Shown one piece after another: positions 51,892 through 62,936 of a stretch of DNA of 64,000 bases. The number at the start of each line of letters is the position of its first letter. The first letter of the stretch is position 1. The position numbers and the translations under genes were made by a program. The notes under the pieces were generated by a model, which ran no database searches, was not told the origin of the DNA, and was given only the letters and a program-made list of their open reading frames with translations. Origin of the DNA: Geomonas oryzisoli (GTDB taxonomy: Bacteria; Desulfobacterota; Desulfuromonadia; Geobacterales; Geobacteraceae); the NCBI RefSeq assembly GCF_018986915.1, contig NZ_CP076723.1, forward strand, positions 3,009,501 to 3,073,500, given 5' to 3'.

Positions 51892-52596
51892 ATGTCCGGT
51901 GAAAGACCGCACATACTGCTTGTCGAGGACGAGATGCATCTCGCGCGCGGCATCACCTTCAACCTGGAACAGGAAGGGTACCTGGTGAGCCACGTGGAGA
52001 GCGGCGAGGAGGCGCTCGACAAGGTAACCATGGAGAAATTCGACCTCATCATCCTGGACGTGATGCTCCCGGGCATCGGCGGCTTCGAGGTCTGCCAGAA
52101 GATCCGGGGGCTCGACTCGAGGGTACCGGTGCTGATGCTCACCGCGCGCTCCGCCGAGAGCGACCGGATCTCCGGGCTCGCCGCCGGCGCCGATGATTAC
52201 CTGGTCAAGCCTTTCAACCTGAAGGAGTTCCTGCTCAGGGTTTCCGGGATGTTGCGGCGCAGCGCGTGGTATCGGCCGGAACCGGTGGAGGAGGGATATC
52301 GCTTCGGGGACAACGAGGTGTTCCTGCTTTCCTATCGCGCCAGGACCAGGCAGGGGGAAATCGACCTCACCGACCTGGAAGTGCGCATGCTGTCGCTGTT
52401 CTTCCATCGCGAAGGAGAGGCCATACCGCGCGGCGAGATCCTGGAGAGCGTCTGGGGCTACGCCACCGATGCCGAAACAAGGACGCTGGACAACTTCATC
52501 GTGCGGCTCAGGAAGTACTTCGAGCCCGAGCCCTCGCGCCCCGTGTTCTTCCAGACCGTGCGCGGGGTTGGGTATCGGTTCAGCAGGAAAAGCTAA
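51892..52596 (+). CDS. OmpR/PhoB-family response regulator
   Basis: The 234-residue protein has a receiver domain (LLVEDEMHLARG, phosphoacceptor Asp in LIILDVMLPGIGG, Thr in LMLTARS, Lys in LVKPFN) and a C-terminal winged helix (about 140-232; EVRMLSLFFHREGEAIPRGE, then RTLDNFIVRLRKYFE and TVRGVGYRF). It is the cognate regulator of the kinase encoded 2 bases upstream. Targets are unknown. A heptamer array begins 5 bases after its stop. Confidence 0.95.
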   Translation: MSGERPHILLVEDEMHLARGITFNLEQEGYLVSHVESGEEALDKVTMEKFDLIILDVMLPGIGGFEVCQKIRGLDSRVPVLMLTARSAESDRISGLAAGADDYLVKPFNLKEFLLRVSGMLRRSAWYRPEPVEEGYRFGDNEVFLLSYRARTRQGEIDLTDLEVRMLSLFFHREGEAIPRGEILESVWGYATDAETRTLDNFIVRLRKYFEPEPSRPVFFQTVRGVGYRFSRKS

Positions 52597-52600
52597 CAGC

Positions 52601-52640
52601 CGTTCAACGTTCAACGTTCAACGTTCAACGTTCAAGGTTG
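52601..52640. repeat. Heptamer tandem array (GTTCAAC x5)
   Basis: Five units of GTTCAAC/GTTCAAG. The complementary unit array at 52738 is inverted relative to it, with the bidirectional terminator between them: the same arrangement as at 5741/5879. Confidence 0.9.
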
Positions 52641-52698
52641 GAAACGGGTTTACCTGCATGTGGCGCCATATAGCTACGGCCACATTGGCAACAATAAG

Positions 52699-52730
52699 AA
52701 AAGGCCTTCTGGATCACCAGAAGGCCTTTT
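52699..52730. terminator. Bidirectional terminator between the response regulator and metK
   Basis: 14-bp perfect stem AAAAGGCCTTCTGG/CCAGAAGGCCTTTT with loop ATCA. The T-rich ends serve both convergent genes. Confidence 0.92.
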
Positions 52731-52737
52731 GCTTTTA

Positions 52738-52762
52738 ACATCGAACGTTGAACGTTGAACGG
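52738..52762. repeat. Heptamer array (GTTGAAC type), inverted partner
   Basis: Three units of CGAACGTTGAAC type lie 6 bases from the metK stop, inverted relative to the array at 52601. Confidence 0.85.
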
Positions 52763-52767
52763 GTTTC

Positions 52768-53937
52768 TTAGAGTCCCGCCTTCTCCCTGATGAGGGCGGC
52801 CTTGTCGGTGCGCTCCCAGGTGAACTCGGGGAGCTCGCGGCCGAAGTGGCCGTAAGCTGCGGTCTTCTTGTAGATCGGACGCAGCAGGTCAAGCTGCTCG
52901 ATGATGGCGCGCGGACGCAGGTCGAACACCTCGCGCACGATCTCGGAGATGCGCTTGCTCGGGATCTTGCCGGTGCCGTTGCAGTCGACCATGACCGAGA
53001 CCGGCTCGGCGACGCCGATGGCATAGGCCACCTGCACTTCGCAACGCTCGCAGATGCCGGAAGCAACCAGGTTCTTCGCTACGTAGCGCCCCATGTAGGC
53101 CGCGGAACGGTCCACCTTGGAGGGGTCTTTGCCGGAGAACGCGCCGCCGCCGTGGGCACCGTGCCCGCCGTAGCTGTCCACGATGATCTTGCGGCCGGTG
53201 AGACCGCAGTCGCCCATCGGCCCGCCGATGACGAAACGACCGGTCGGGTTGATCAGGAACTTGGTCTTGGCGTCCATCAGGTTGGCCGGGATGATCTTCT
53301 TGATGACTTCCTCGATGATCCCTTCCTTGATCATCTCGTAGGAGACCTCGGGGGTGTGCTGCGAGGAGATGACGATGGTGTCGACGTGGACCGGCTTGTC
53401 ATCGATGTACTGGATGGAAACCTGGGACTTGGAGTCCGGACGGAGGAAGTCGAGCACGCCGGTCTTTCTCACGTCGGCAAGCCTGGAAACCAGCTTGTGC
53501 GCCATGAGGATCGACATCGGCATCAGCTCCGGGGTCTCGTTGCAGGCGAAGCCGAACATGAGCCCCTGGTCGCCGGCGCCCTGCTCCTTGAACATCCCCT
53601 CGCCTTCGGTGACGCCCTGGGCGATGTCGGGGGACTGCTTGTCGATGGAGGTCAGCACCGCGCAGGTCTCCCAGTCGAAGCCCATGGCGGAATCATGGTA
53701 GCCGATTTCGCGGATGGTCTCGCGGGCGATCTTCGGATAATCGATGATGGCGTTGGTGGTGATTTCACCGGCGATGACCGCCATACCGGTGGTCACCAGC
53801 GTTTCACAGGCCACGCGGGATTTGGGATCCTGGGCCAGGATCGCATCGAGGATCGCATCGGATATCTGGTCGGCAACCTTGTCCGGATGCCCCTCAGAAA
53901 CAGACTCGGACGTAAAGATAAAGTCCTTCATTTCCAT
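52768..53937 (-). CDS. metK: S-adenosylmethionine synthase
   Basis: The 389-residue protein makes S-adenosylmethionine from ATP and methionine. It has [16 protein letters not shown], the flexible-loop segment [28 protein letters not shown], the P-loop-like [20 protein letters not shown] and the C-terminal [14 protein letters not shown]. The length is normal. Its promoter is visible upstream, with a half-site resembling the SahR operators. It forms the SAM cycle with ahcY in this window. Confidence 0.97.
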   Translation of the reverse strand: MEMKDFIFTSESVSEGHPDKVADQISDAILDAILAQDPKSRVACETLVTTGMAVIAGEITTNAIIDYPKIARETIREIGYHDSAMGFDWETCAVLTSIDKQSPDIAQGVTEGEGMFKEQGAGDQGLMFGFACNETPELMPMSILMAHKLVSRLADVRKTGVLDFLRPDSKSQVSIQYIDDKPVHVDTIVISSQHTPEVSYEMIKEGIIEEVIKKIIPANLMDAKTKFLINPTGRFVIGGPMGDCGLTGRKIIVDSYGGHGAHGGGAFSGKDPSKVDRSAAYMGRYVAKNLVASGICERCEVQVAYAIGVAEPVSVMVDCNGTGKIPSKRISEIVREVFDLRPRAIIEQLDLLRPIYKKTAAYGHFGRELPEFTWERTDKAALIREKAGL

Positions 53938-53987
53938 AAGGTAAAACCCCCTAACGAAGTGTGTAGCAGGTAGCGTAAAGCTTGCAG

Positions 53988-54016
53988 ATTGTATAGTTGG
54001 CGATCACCTTTGTCAA
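53988..54016 (-). promoter_or_regulatory. Sigma-70 promoter of metK with a possible SahR half-site
   Basis: On the minus strand TTGACA (54011-54016) and TACAAT (53988-53993) are exactly 17 bp apart. The spacer begins AAGGTGATC; GGTGAT also forms one half of the operator at 49367. The transcript would start near 53981. Confidence 0.7.
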
Positions 54017-54207
54017 TAATTAAATGCGACCAATATCAAACAGTTCCGCCACCGCACACCCCAATACCTAAGCTGCATGCGGATAATTAGTTGATTCAAA
54101 TAAAATGCCCGATACACTCTTTTCCGTCGCATCACGTGCCACCCTGAGCGCCGGGATCACAGGTCACCTGAAGCAGGTTCACGATGTCCTTTCAGAGGAG
54201 GAGCACA

Positions 54208-54723
54208 ATGAGATTGCTTTGGTTGGCAATGTTGTGCCTGCTTCTTGCCGCTTGCGGCGGAGGCTCCGGCTCGAGCGGCGCTCCCGGCGACGACGGCAAC
54301 GTACTGACACCGGAACCCGCCGCAGGTACAGCGCGACTCACCGTCGGCACCCAGGGACCTGCCGCGGACTCCGTCTTTTATGCCGCACAGTTCACTCTGC
54401 GTCTCCCCGCGGGGGCATCGCTCCCGGTCGCCACCGGCAGCACCCTGCTCCCTGAAGGGGCGCTGGTCCCTGCCGTCAGCGGCAGTTACAGCGGAGCCAA
54501 TATCCTGGAGCCCGCCGGCACGGCTTCGGGACCGCTACTGTTGGTAAACATCGCCCATCCCGGCGGGCTCACCGTCGGTCCCCTGGCCACCCTCACCTGT
54601 CAGGTCGCGGCGGGCGTGACACCTGCGGCCGCAGCCTTCACCCTGGACGGCTTCTCCGCCCGCGACGCCAACGGCGCCGTAATACCAGGCATCACCGCGC
54701 GTCTTACCCTGCAAACGCAATGA
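54208..54723 (+). CDS. Cohesin-like lipoprotein
   Basis: The 171-residue protein starts at the ATG after GAGGAGGAG. The lipobox LLAAC puts the acylated Cys at residue 16; a Gly/Ser-rich linker follows. The remaining 130 residues follow the cohesin-type beta sandwich: VFYAAQFTLRLPAGASLPV, LLVNIAHPGGL, GPLATLTCQVAAG and AAFTLDGFSARDANG. A dockerin-like C terminus occurs on the large secreted protein encoded at 10.6-15.8 kb, so such a pair might connect on the cell surface, though binding cannot be inferred. No operon partner is evident; the cyclophilin gene is convergent. Confidence 0.7.
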   Translation: MRLLWLAMLCLLLAACGGGSGSSGAPGDDGNVLTPEPAAGTARLTVGTQGPAADSVFYAAQFTLRLPAGASLPVATGSTLLPEGALVPAVSGSYSGANILEPAGTASGPLLLVNIAHPGGLTVGPLATLTCQVAAGVTPAAAAFTLDGFSARDANGAVIPGITARLTLQTQ

Positions 54724-54792
54724 GCGGTTGACGGATACTCCGCCAACCGCTCACCTGTTCGCATTCCCCCGTCGGGGGAACAACCTTTCTTC

Positions 54793-55308
54793 CTACTCGA
54801 CCAGCTTGACGGAGTTGATGAAGACCGGCTCCACCGGGACATCCTGGTGGCCTGCCTTGTTGCCGGTTTTTACGTCACGGATGGCGTCGACCACATCCAT
54901 GCCTTCTATCACCTGCCCGAAAACCGCATAGCCGAAACGATCCGGGGTCTTGCCGGCGTGGTCGAGGAACGCGTTGTCCACGACGTTGATGAAGAACTGG
55001 GAGGTGGCGCTGTCCACCACGGCGGTACGTGCCATGGCGAGGGTGCCGCGCACGTTCTTCAGGCCGTTGGTGGCTTCGTTCTTGATGGCGAACTTGGTCT
55101 TCTTCGGCTGCATGTTCTCATCCAGCCCGCCCCCCTGGACCATGAAATTCTTGATGACACGGTGGAAGATGGTGCCGTCGTAGTAGGCATCCTTGACGTA
55201 GGAAAGGAAGTTGCGCACGGAGATGGGAGCCTTGTCCTTGAAGAGCTCGATCTTAACGGTGCCCATCGAGGTCTCCATGACGACTACAGGATTTTTTTCT
55301 TCAGTCAT
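54793..55308 (-). CDS. Cyclophilin-type peptidylprolyl isomerase
   Basis: The 171-residue cytoplasmic protein (no signal peptide) catalyses cis-trans proline isomerisation. It shows [13 protein letters not shown] (catalytic Arg and Phe), [20 protein letters not shown] with the active-site Gln and Phe, and [17 protein letters not shown]. The AAGGAG site 7 bases upstream fixes the start. It is divergent from the peroxiredoxin gene. Confidence 0.94.
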   Translation of the reverse strand: MTEEKNPVVVMETSMGTVKIELFKDKAPISVRNFLSYVKDAYYDGTIFHRVIKNFMVQGGGLDENMQPKKTKFAIKNEATNGLKNVRGTLAMARTAVVDSATSQFFINVVDNAFLDHAGKTPDRFGYAVFGQVIEGMDVVDAIRDVKTGNKAGHQDVPVEPVFINSVKLVE

Positions 55309-55500
55309 TATGTTGCTCCTTTATATTGGTCTTGATACACCTTTTCGGGTTGCAGCGGTCTTCAATACCACACAAACAACTGTCTGGGAAGTTTTTACTG
55401 GTTGCAGCCGTGCAGCTACGGTATCATGTACAGCCAGTGATTGTACCAGAAACGGCTTTGTAATGCAGCCATGCATTAGATTATTCACAGGAGAGCACGC

Positions 55501-56127
55501 ATGAAAGTATCAACCATCACCCTGCTGGCGGCACTGACACTCTCAACTTTCACCACTGCCCTGCCCGTAGCGGCATCGGACGTGCAGCAGGTCGCCAAGG
55601 TAGGAGAACCCGCCCCCAACTTCAGGCTCGACGCCTGGGTCAGCACCGCATCCGGCAAGGAGTTCAAGCAGATCTCCCTCGACGACTATCGCGGCAAGTG
55701 GGTACTGCTCTTTTTCTACCCGATGGACTTCACCTTCGTCTGCCCCACCGAGATCAAGGGGTTCAACCAGGCGCTCCCCGAATTCCAGAAGCTTAACACC
55801 GTCGTTCTCGGCGCCTCCACCGACAGCAAGTACTCGCACCTGGCCTGGGTGCAGCGCGGCGACCTGGGCAACCTGCAGTATCCCCTGCTTTCCGACATCA
55901 AGAAGGAGGTGGCCGAGAAATACGGCGCCCTGGACGAGAAGGAAGGGGTGGCCCTGCGGGCCCTTTTCATCATCGACCCGGACGGCGTGCTCCAGTACCA
56001 GGTGGTGCACAACCTCGACGTGGGCAGGAGCGTCGAGGAGACCCTGCGCGTCCTCGAGGCGCTGCAGACCGGCTCGCTCTGCCCCCTGGGGTGGAAGCCG
56101 GGCCAGAAGACCCTGGGCAAACCGTAA
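55501..56127 (+). CDS. Exported typical 2-Cys peroxiredoxin
   Basis: The 208-residue AhpC/Prx1-family protein has a signal peptide (about residues 1-25, cleavage after VAA), unusual for this normally cytoplasmic group and pointing to periplasmic peroxide reduction. The peroxidatic Cys81 lies in DFTFVCPTEIKGF and the resolving Cys194 in LCPLGWKPGQKTL. No thioredoxin or AhpF-like partner is adjacent. The start has AGGAG 6 bases upstream. Confidence 0.92.
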   Translation: MKVSTITLLAALTLSTFTTALPVAASDVQQVAKVGEPAPNFRLDAWVSTASGKEFKQISLDDYRGKWVLLFFYPMDFTFVCPTEIKGFNQALPEFQKLNTVVLGASTDSKYSHLAWVQRGDLGNLQYPLLSDIKKEVAEKYGALDEKEGVALRALFIIDPDGVLQYQVVHNLDVGRSVEETLRVLEALQTGSLCPLGWKPGQKTLGKP

Positions 56128-56156
56128 TTGCACAAACACCAAGCGGGAAGCACTAA

Positions 56157-56186
56157 GGGGACAGGCACCTGGCGGAGCCAGTCCCC
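56157..56186. repeat. Dispersed GGGGAC hairpin element, copy 7
   Basis: GGGGACAGGCACCTGGCGGAGCCAGTCCCC lies 6 bases from the stop codon of the Rep-like helicase gene, between convergent genes. Its position at a gene end mirrors the copy at the moaA stop. Confidence 0.9.
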
Positions 56187-56192
56187 TACCCC

Positions 56193-58229
56193 CTACCCCA
56201 TCATCGCCTTCATCTTGGCGAAGAAATCCTCCGCTGTCTTTTCCGCCTCCTCCGGCGTCACTTCCTTGGCCACCCCGGTTTGCTGCACGTTCAGCACCGT
56301 ACCCGGGATCTCCTCCAAAAAGCGCGACGGGACCCGTTCCTCCATCTTGCCGTACTTCTTCCGGAACAGCGTGCGCGTCATCACCAGTTGCTGACGCGCC
56401 CGGGTGATGCCGACGTAGCACAGGCGCCGCTCCTCGTCGATGCTGTCATCCTCGTAGATCGCCCTCTTGTGCGGCAGGATCTCGTCCTCCATCCCCACCA
56501 GGAACACGAAGGGGAACTCGAGCCCCTTGCTGGAGTGCAGCGACATGAGCGTCACAGCGTCCTTGCCGTGATCCTTCTTGTCCTTGCCGGAGAAGCGGTC
56601 CTCGTCCATGAGCGACACCTTTTCGATGAAGCCACCGAGCGTCGCCTGCGGCACCCGTTCCTCGTAGGCCGCCATGGAGTTGATGATCTGCTCCACGTTC
56701 TCCACCTTGCGCCGCGCGGCCTTCTGATCGTCGATGGTGCGGAAGATCTCCTCCTCGATCTTCAGCTTCTCGAAGAGCGCCTTCCCTTTCTCGGCCAGCC
56801 CACCTTCGGCCCGGAACGCGTCGGCGGCGTCGAGCAGGGTGTGGTGAAAGGAAAGCACCTTGTCCCGGATCGCCTCGGAGATCCCTTCGATCTCCCCTAC
56901 CCGGCTGATTGCCTCGAACAGGGGGATCTCCTTTTCCAGCGACCACTGGTTGATGCGGATCACCGTGCTGTCGCCGATGCCGCGCCTGGGGAAGTTGACG
57001 ATGCGCAACAGGGCCACCTCGTCCAGGGGGTTGGCGATCACCTTCAGGTAGGAGAGGGAATCCTTGACCTCCTTGCGCTCGAAGAACTGCGTGCCGCCCA
57101 CCAGTACGTAGGGGATATCCTCGAAGCGGAGCTGCTCCTCGAAGGCGCGGCTCTGCGCGTTGGTGCGGTACAGGATGGCGAAGTCGCTGTAGGGGGTGTC
57201 CTTCTTGAAGCGCTCCAACTGGATGCGCTCCACCACGGAGGTTGCCTCCTCCTCGTCGTCCTGCACGATACAGAGATCGATGAGCGCCCCCTGCCCCGAC
57301 GCGGTCCACAGCCTTTTCGCCTTCCGTATCTTGTTGTTGCCGATGACGCTGTTGGCGGCTTCCAGGATGTTCCCGGTGGAGCGGTAGTTCTGCTCCAGCT
57401 TTATGGTGCGGCACCCCTTGAAGTCCTTCTCGAAGTCGAGGATGTTGCCGACGTCCGCGCCGCGCCAGCCGTAGATGGACTGGTCGTCGTCCCCCACTAC
57501 GCAAAGGTTTTTGCAGCCGGCGGCCAGGTGATTCACCAGGAGATACTGGGACGAGTTGGTGTCCTGGTACTCGTCAACCATGATGTATCTGAAGCGGTCC
57601 TGCCAGTGCTTGAGGACCGGCGGGTGGTGCTGCAACAGTTCCGCCGTGAGCATGATGATGTCGTCGAAATCGATGGCGTTGAAGGCTTTCAGAGCGGACT
57701 GGTAGCGCGGGTAGACCAAGGCGGCCATCATGTCGATGTCGTCCAGCGGGTTGGGTGCGAAGCGCTCCGGCGGGATCAGCTTGTTCTTGGCGCCTGAGAT
57801 GCGCCAGATGATGCTCTCCGCGTCATATTTCTTGCTGTCGGTGTTCACCTCACGCACGATCTGGCGCACGAGCCCCACCTGGTCGGCCGTCGAGTAGATG
57901 GAGAAGTTCTTCTTGTAGCCCAGGCGCTCGATGTCGCGCTTGAGCACGCGGACCCCCAGGGAATGGAACGTGGAAAGCACGATCCCCTTCGACGCCTTGC
58001 GCCCCACCAGGTGCTCCACCCGCTCCTTCATCTCCTTGGCCGCCTTGTTGGTGAAGGTGACGGCGAGAATCTGGTCCGGCGACACCTGCTTATTCAGGAT
58101 CAGGTGCGCTATGCGATAGGTGATCACCCCGGTCTTGCCGGACCCGGCGCCGGCAAGGACCAGCAGGGGGCCTTCCGTGTGCTTGACGGCGGCGAGTTGT
58201 TCGGGATTGAGACGGGACAGGTCGAGCAT
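56193..58229 (-). CDS. rep: ATP-dependent DNA helicase Rep (UvrD/PcrA superfamily)
   Basis: The 678-residue SF1A helicase starts at MLDLSRLNPEQ (ATG at 58229, GAGG upstream); the longer frame is non-homologous. Walker A is AGAGSGKTGVI, Walker B YIMVDEYQDTN, followed by VVGDDDQSIYGWRGA, LEQNYRST, LMSLHSSKGLEFPFV and LCYVGITRARQQL. The length and segments such as FNAIDFDDIIML fit E. coli Rep better than the longer UvrD. It unwinds 3' to 5' and clears replication obstacles. It is divergent from ligA with about 210 bases between. Confidence 0.9.
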   Translation of the reverse strand: MLDLSRLNPEQLAAVKHTEGPLLVLAGAGSGKTGVITYRIAHLILNKQVSPDQILAVTFTNKAAKEMKERVEHLVGRKASKGIVLSTFHSLGVRVLKRDIERLGYKKNFSIYSTADQVGLVRQIVREVNTDSKKYDAESIIWRISGAKNKLIPPERFAPNPLDDIDMMAALVYPRYQSALKAFNAIDFDDIIMLTAELLQHHPPVLKHWQDRFRYIMVDEYQDTNSSQYLLVNHLAAGCKNLCVVGDDDQSIYGWRGADVGNILDFEKDFKGCRTIKLEQNYRSTGNILEAANSVIGNNKIRKAKRLWTASGQGALIDLCIVQDDEEEATSVVERIQLERFKKDTPYSDFAILYRTNAQSRAFEEQLRFEDIPYVLVGGTQFFERKEVKDSLSYLKVIANPLDEVALLRIVNFPRRGIGDSTVIRINQWSLEKEIPLFEAISRVGEIEGISEAIRDKVLSFHHTLLDAADAFRAEGGLAEKGKALFEKLKIEEEIFRTIDDQKAARRKVENVEQIINSMAAYEERVPQATLGGFIEKVSLMDEDRFSGKDKKDHGKDAVTLMSLHSSKGLEFPFVFLVGMEDEILPHKRAIYEDDSIDEERRLCYVGITRARQQLVMTRTLFRKKYGKMEERVPSRFLEEIPGTVLNVQQTGVAKEVTPEEAEKTAEDFFAKMKAMMG

Positions 58230-58231
58230 GA

Positions 58232-60445
<2,214 letters not shown>

Positions 60446-60466
60446 CGGCCAGAGTTAGCAGTAGGC

Positions 60467-60503
60467 AAAGGCGCGGCAGCCGAAACGGCTGCCGCGCCTT
60501 TTT
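60467..60503 (+). terminator. Rho-independent terminator after ligA
   Basis: 13-bp perfect stem GGCGCGGCAGCCG/CGGCTGCCGCGCC, AAA loop, TTTTTT. Its A-rich left flank may also end the opposing four-helix-bundle gene. Confidence 0.93.
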
Positions 60504-60509
60504 TGCAGG

Positions 60510-61121
60510 TCAGCGGTGTTCCTTACGGTAGTTGTAAAGCCTTTCGGTGAAGCCGCCGTTTTCGGCAAAGTCCGTCTCAAGGCGTTCCATTTGGCGTTTC
60601 AGCAGGTAGCTTGCCTGGTGGGACAGGCAAAGCATGATGTTGGCGCTCACCTCCGCGCTGCTCCCGCGTAGCGCATGCAGGGCCGCCAACAGTGGCTCGT
60701 CGAAGACGTCTGACCGGTCGGACTTGTCAGACGAGTCGGACAGTCTGACGGACTTGGTCAGTTTTCCAGCAAGTCTCGCGCGCATAGCGCGCACCCTGGT
60801 CGACTCCTTGTCCCAGACCGGAAGGTTGTTTTGGCGCAGGAAGTCCTCGTAGTCCCTAATGAGTTCCCCCAGGCTTGCCCGTGCCACCCCGGTCAGCTTC
60901 AGCTCAGTCTTCTTCGAGGTGCCCGAGGCCAGAGAGCCTTCCGCAATGTTCTGCACACCGCTGCGCGCCGCCTGTACCATTTGGTCATGGGTGCGTGAGC
61001 GTTTGTCGATAAAGCGCTCGCAAAAGATGACCGTGCCGTCGTAGGCAGCCAAAGCCACGGCAAAACTCCGTAGCTTGCGATAACCTCCGTGCGGCAAGAT
61101 GAGATCGCCCGAGCCGTTCAT
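60510..61121 (-). CDS. Four-helix-bundle (23S IVP/Avd-like) protein with in-frame 9-bp repeat insert
   Basis: The 203-residue protein starts after GGAGGTGCG. The first 120 residues follow the four-helix-bundle family related to 23S rRNA intervening-sequence proteins and Avd ([41 protein letters not shown]). A suffix helix region (about 150-203; [23 protein letters not shown]) completes it. Between them, residues about 120-138 ([18 protein letters not shown]) are encoded by copies of the same 9-bp unit that forms the array just upstream of the gene. Function is unknown for most members. No reverse transcriptase is nearby, so it is not a visible diversity-generating element. Confidence 0.78.
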   Translation of the reverse strand: MNGSGDLILPHGGYRKLRSFAVALAAYDGTVIFCERFIDKRSRTHDQMVQAARSGVQNIAEGSLASGTSKKTELKLTGVARASLGELIRDYEDFLRQNNLPVWDKESTRVRAMRARLAGKLTKSVRLSDSSDKSDRSDVFDEPLLAALHALRGSSAEVSANIMLCLSHQASYLLKRQMERLETDFAENGGFTERLYNYRKEHR

Positions 61122-61138
61122 CGCACCTCCAAAGCAAC

Positions 61139-61226
61139 AGTCAGACCAGTCGGACCAGTCGGACCAGTCGGACCAGTCGGACCTGTCGGACCTGTCGGAC
61201 CTGTCAGACCTGTCCGACGTCCGATG
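61139..61226. repeat. 9-bp tandem array (GTCCGACNG)
   Basis: About nine tandem units of GTCCGACTG/GTCCGACAG (minus-strand reading) lie between the etfA stop and the start of the four-helix-bundle gene, ending 17 bases before its ATG. Related units continue inside that gene at 60708-60762. Unit length 9 keeps any reading frame. Copy number is likely variable between strains. Confidence 0.92.
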
Positions 61227-61237
61227 TCCCCCCAGTC

Positions 61238-62149
61238 TTACTTCGCCAGTTTTGCGGTCAGTGCCGGCACGAACTGCATCACGTCGGCCACCACCAGCAC
61301 GTCGGCGACCTCGCCGATGGGGGCGTCCTTGTCCTTGTTGATGGCCACGATGAAGCCCGACTTCTTCATCCCCGCCAAATGCTGAATGGCCCCGCTGATG
61401 CCGCAGGCAATATACAGCTTGGGACTCACGGTCTGCCCGGTCACCCCCACCTGCGCCCCCGCCTCCATCCAGCCGCTGTCCACGACCGGGCGGCTCGCCC
61501 CGACCTCGCCACCCAGCACCTTGGCCAGCTCCGCGATTACCGGCAAATTCTCCTTCTTGCCGACACCGCGCCCGGCACTGACGATGATCTCCGCCCTGGT
61601 AAGATCGACCCCCTTGCGGACCGCCGCCTCATATCCCAGGAACTCGGTCCGCCCCTCACCGTCGACATCAAGCGGCTGCTGCTGCGGCGCCCCCCCCGGC
61701 ACCAGCGCCGGAAAAGCTCCCCCCTGAAGCGTGAGCACCACCGGGCTGCCGACAGGCTGCACGACCTGCCTCATCTTCTGGCTGCAGCACGGGCGCTCGA
61801 AACCTCCCTCCGCCAACGCCACCACCTCGGAAACCTGCGGCGCCTGGAGCAAGGCCGCGACCCGCGGCGCCAGGTCCCACCCGTAGGAGGTGTGCATAAA
61901 AACGACGTAATCCGGCTTCTCCCGCTCGACCGCCGCCTGCACCAGCCGCTTGTGCAGATCGGGGTTGTACTCCCCGTATTTGCCGGCATCGGCGAGATAA
62001 ACGGCACCTCCGTAGCCCGGCAGCGCTCCCTGGTTGCCGATCAGCACCATGGCGGTTTCGGCCCCCAACTGCGCGGCGAAACCGAACAGTTCGTAGCTTG
62101 ACTCCAGCAGCTTTCCTTCCCGGCATTCGCCAACGAGTAGTGTTTTCAT
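61238..62149 (-). CDS. etfA: Electron transfer flavoprotein alpha subunit (second copy, no Fe-S domain)
   Basis: The 303-residue protein is a plain ETF alpha: an N domain beginning MKTLLVGECREGKLLES and a FAD domain with GGEVGASRPVVDSGW, QVGVTGQTVSPKLYIACG, GISGAIQHLAGMKKSGF and the C-terminal IGEVADVLVVAD. It lacks the ferredoxin extension of the copy at 35.8-37.1 kb, so it probably serves a different dehydrogenase or acceptor. It follows etfB by 10 bases. The four-helix-bundle gene and the 9-bp array lie downstream. Confidence 0.94.
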   Translation of the reverse strand: MKTLLVGECREGKLLESSYELFGFAAQLGAETAMVLIGNQGALPGYGGAVYLADAGKYGEYNPDLHKRLVQAAVEREKPDYVVFMHTSYGWDLAPRVAALLQAPQVSEVVALAEGGFERPCCSQKMRQVVQPVGSPVVLTLQGGAFPALVPGGAPQQQPLDVDGEGRTEFLGYEAAVRKGVDLTRAEIIVSAGRGVGKKENLPVIAELAKVLGGEVGASRPVVDSGWMEAGAQVGVTGQTVSPKLYIACGISGAIQHLAGMKKSGFIVAINKDKDAPIGEVADVLVVADVMQFVPALTAKLAK

Positions 62150-62159
62150 GTTCGCCTCC

Positions 62160-62936
62160 CTAGCGCAACACCGCCGTCTTGTCCTTGAGTATCCCGATCA
62201 ACCGGTCGACCTGGTCGGCAACGTCCCCTTCCAGGACCACACCGCCCCCCTTCTTGGCCGGAGCTCGGAACTGGGCCGACACCAGTCGTGCGTCCTGCTT
62301 GAGCAGCTGTTCAACCGGGATGACCGTCACCTCTTTCTTCTTCGCCTTCATGATGTTGGGGAGCGTCGGGTAACGCGGCTGGTTCAGGCCGAGCTGGCAG
62401 GTAACCACGGCCGGCGACTTGAGCCGCACCGTCCCTTTCACCCCTCCCTCGAGCTCACGCTTCACGGTCACCGTGCCGTCGGCATACTCGAACCCGACCA
62501 CGGTCGTGGCGCAGGGATACCCCAACATCTCGGCGATGGCCACCCCCACCTGGCTCGAGCCGCGATCCAGGGACTGCATGCCGGTGAAGATGACATCGAA
62601 CGCCTCCCCCTTGGCGTAGGCGGCGATGATCGATGCGATCTGGAAAGGGTCCTTCAGATGGGAGGCCGGGTCCTGCACGTGCACGGCACGGTCCGCCCCC
62701 ATGGCGAGCCCCTTCTTGATCGCTTCCACCACACGGTCCGGCCCCACGGAGATAAGTGTGATCTCCGGTTCGCCCCCCAACTGCTCCTTGAGCAGCACCG
62801 CCTGCTCGATGGCGTACTCGTCATATTCGTTGACGCGGAAGGCGAGATCGGTCTCCGCATACCAGACGCCTGCGGCGTCGGGGCGGAAGCGCGATTCCAT
62901 GTCAGGCACCTGCTTGACGCATACCAGTATCTTCAT
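62160..62936 (-). CDS. etfB: Electron transfer flavoprotein beta subunit (second copy)
   Basis: The 258-residue ETF beta has MKILVCVKQVPDMESRF, FRVNEYDEYAIEQAVLLKE, GLAMGADRAVHV, FDVIFTGMQSLDRGSSQVG and TCQLGLNQPRYPTLPNIMKAKKKE, which include the AMP site and recognition loop. It is the first gene of the etfB-etfA pair. No acyl-CoA dehydrogenase or oxidoreductase gene accompanies the pair here, so its partner enzyme is unknown. Confidence 0.94.
   Translation of the reverse strand: MKILVCVKQVPDMESRFRPDAAGVWYAETDLAFRVNEYDEYAIEQAVLLKEQLGGEPEITLISVGPDRVVEAIKKGLAMGADRAVHVQDPASHLKDPFQIASIIAAYAKGEAFDVIFTGMQSLDRGSSQVGVAIAEMLGYPCATTVVGFEYADGTVTVKRELEGGVKGTVRLKSPAVVTCQLGLNQPRYPTLPNIMKAKKKEVTVIPVEQLLKQDARLVSAQFRAPAKKGGGVVLEGDVADQVDRLIGILKDKTAVLR

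Noticed and set aside
61139..61226. CRISPR array
   Set aside because: The units are contiguous 9-mers without spacers and there are no cas genes.
60510..61226. Diversity-generating retroelement (Avd-like protein with repeats)
   Set aside because: No reverse transcriptase, template repeat or variable repeat target is visible in the surrounding sequence.
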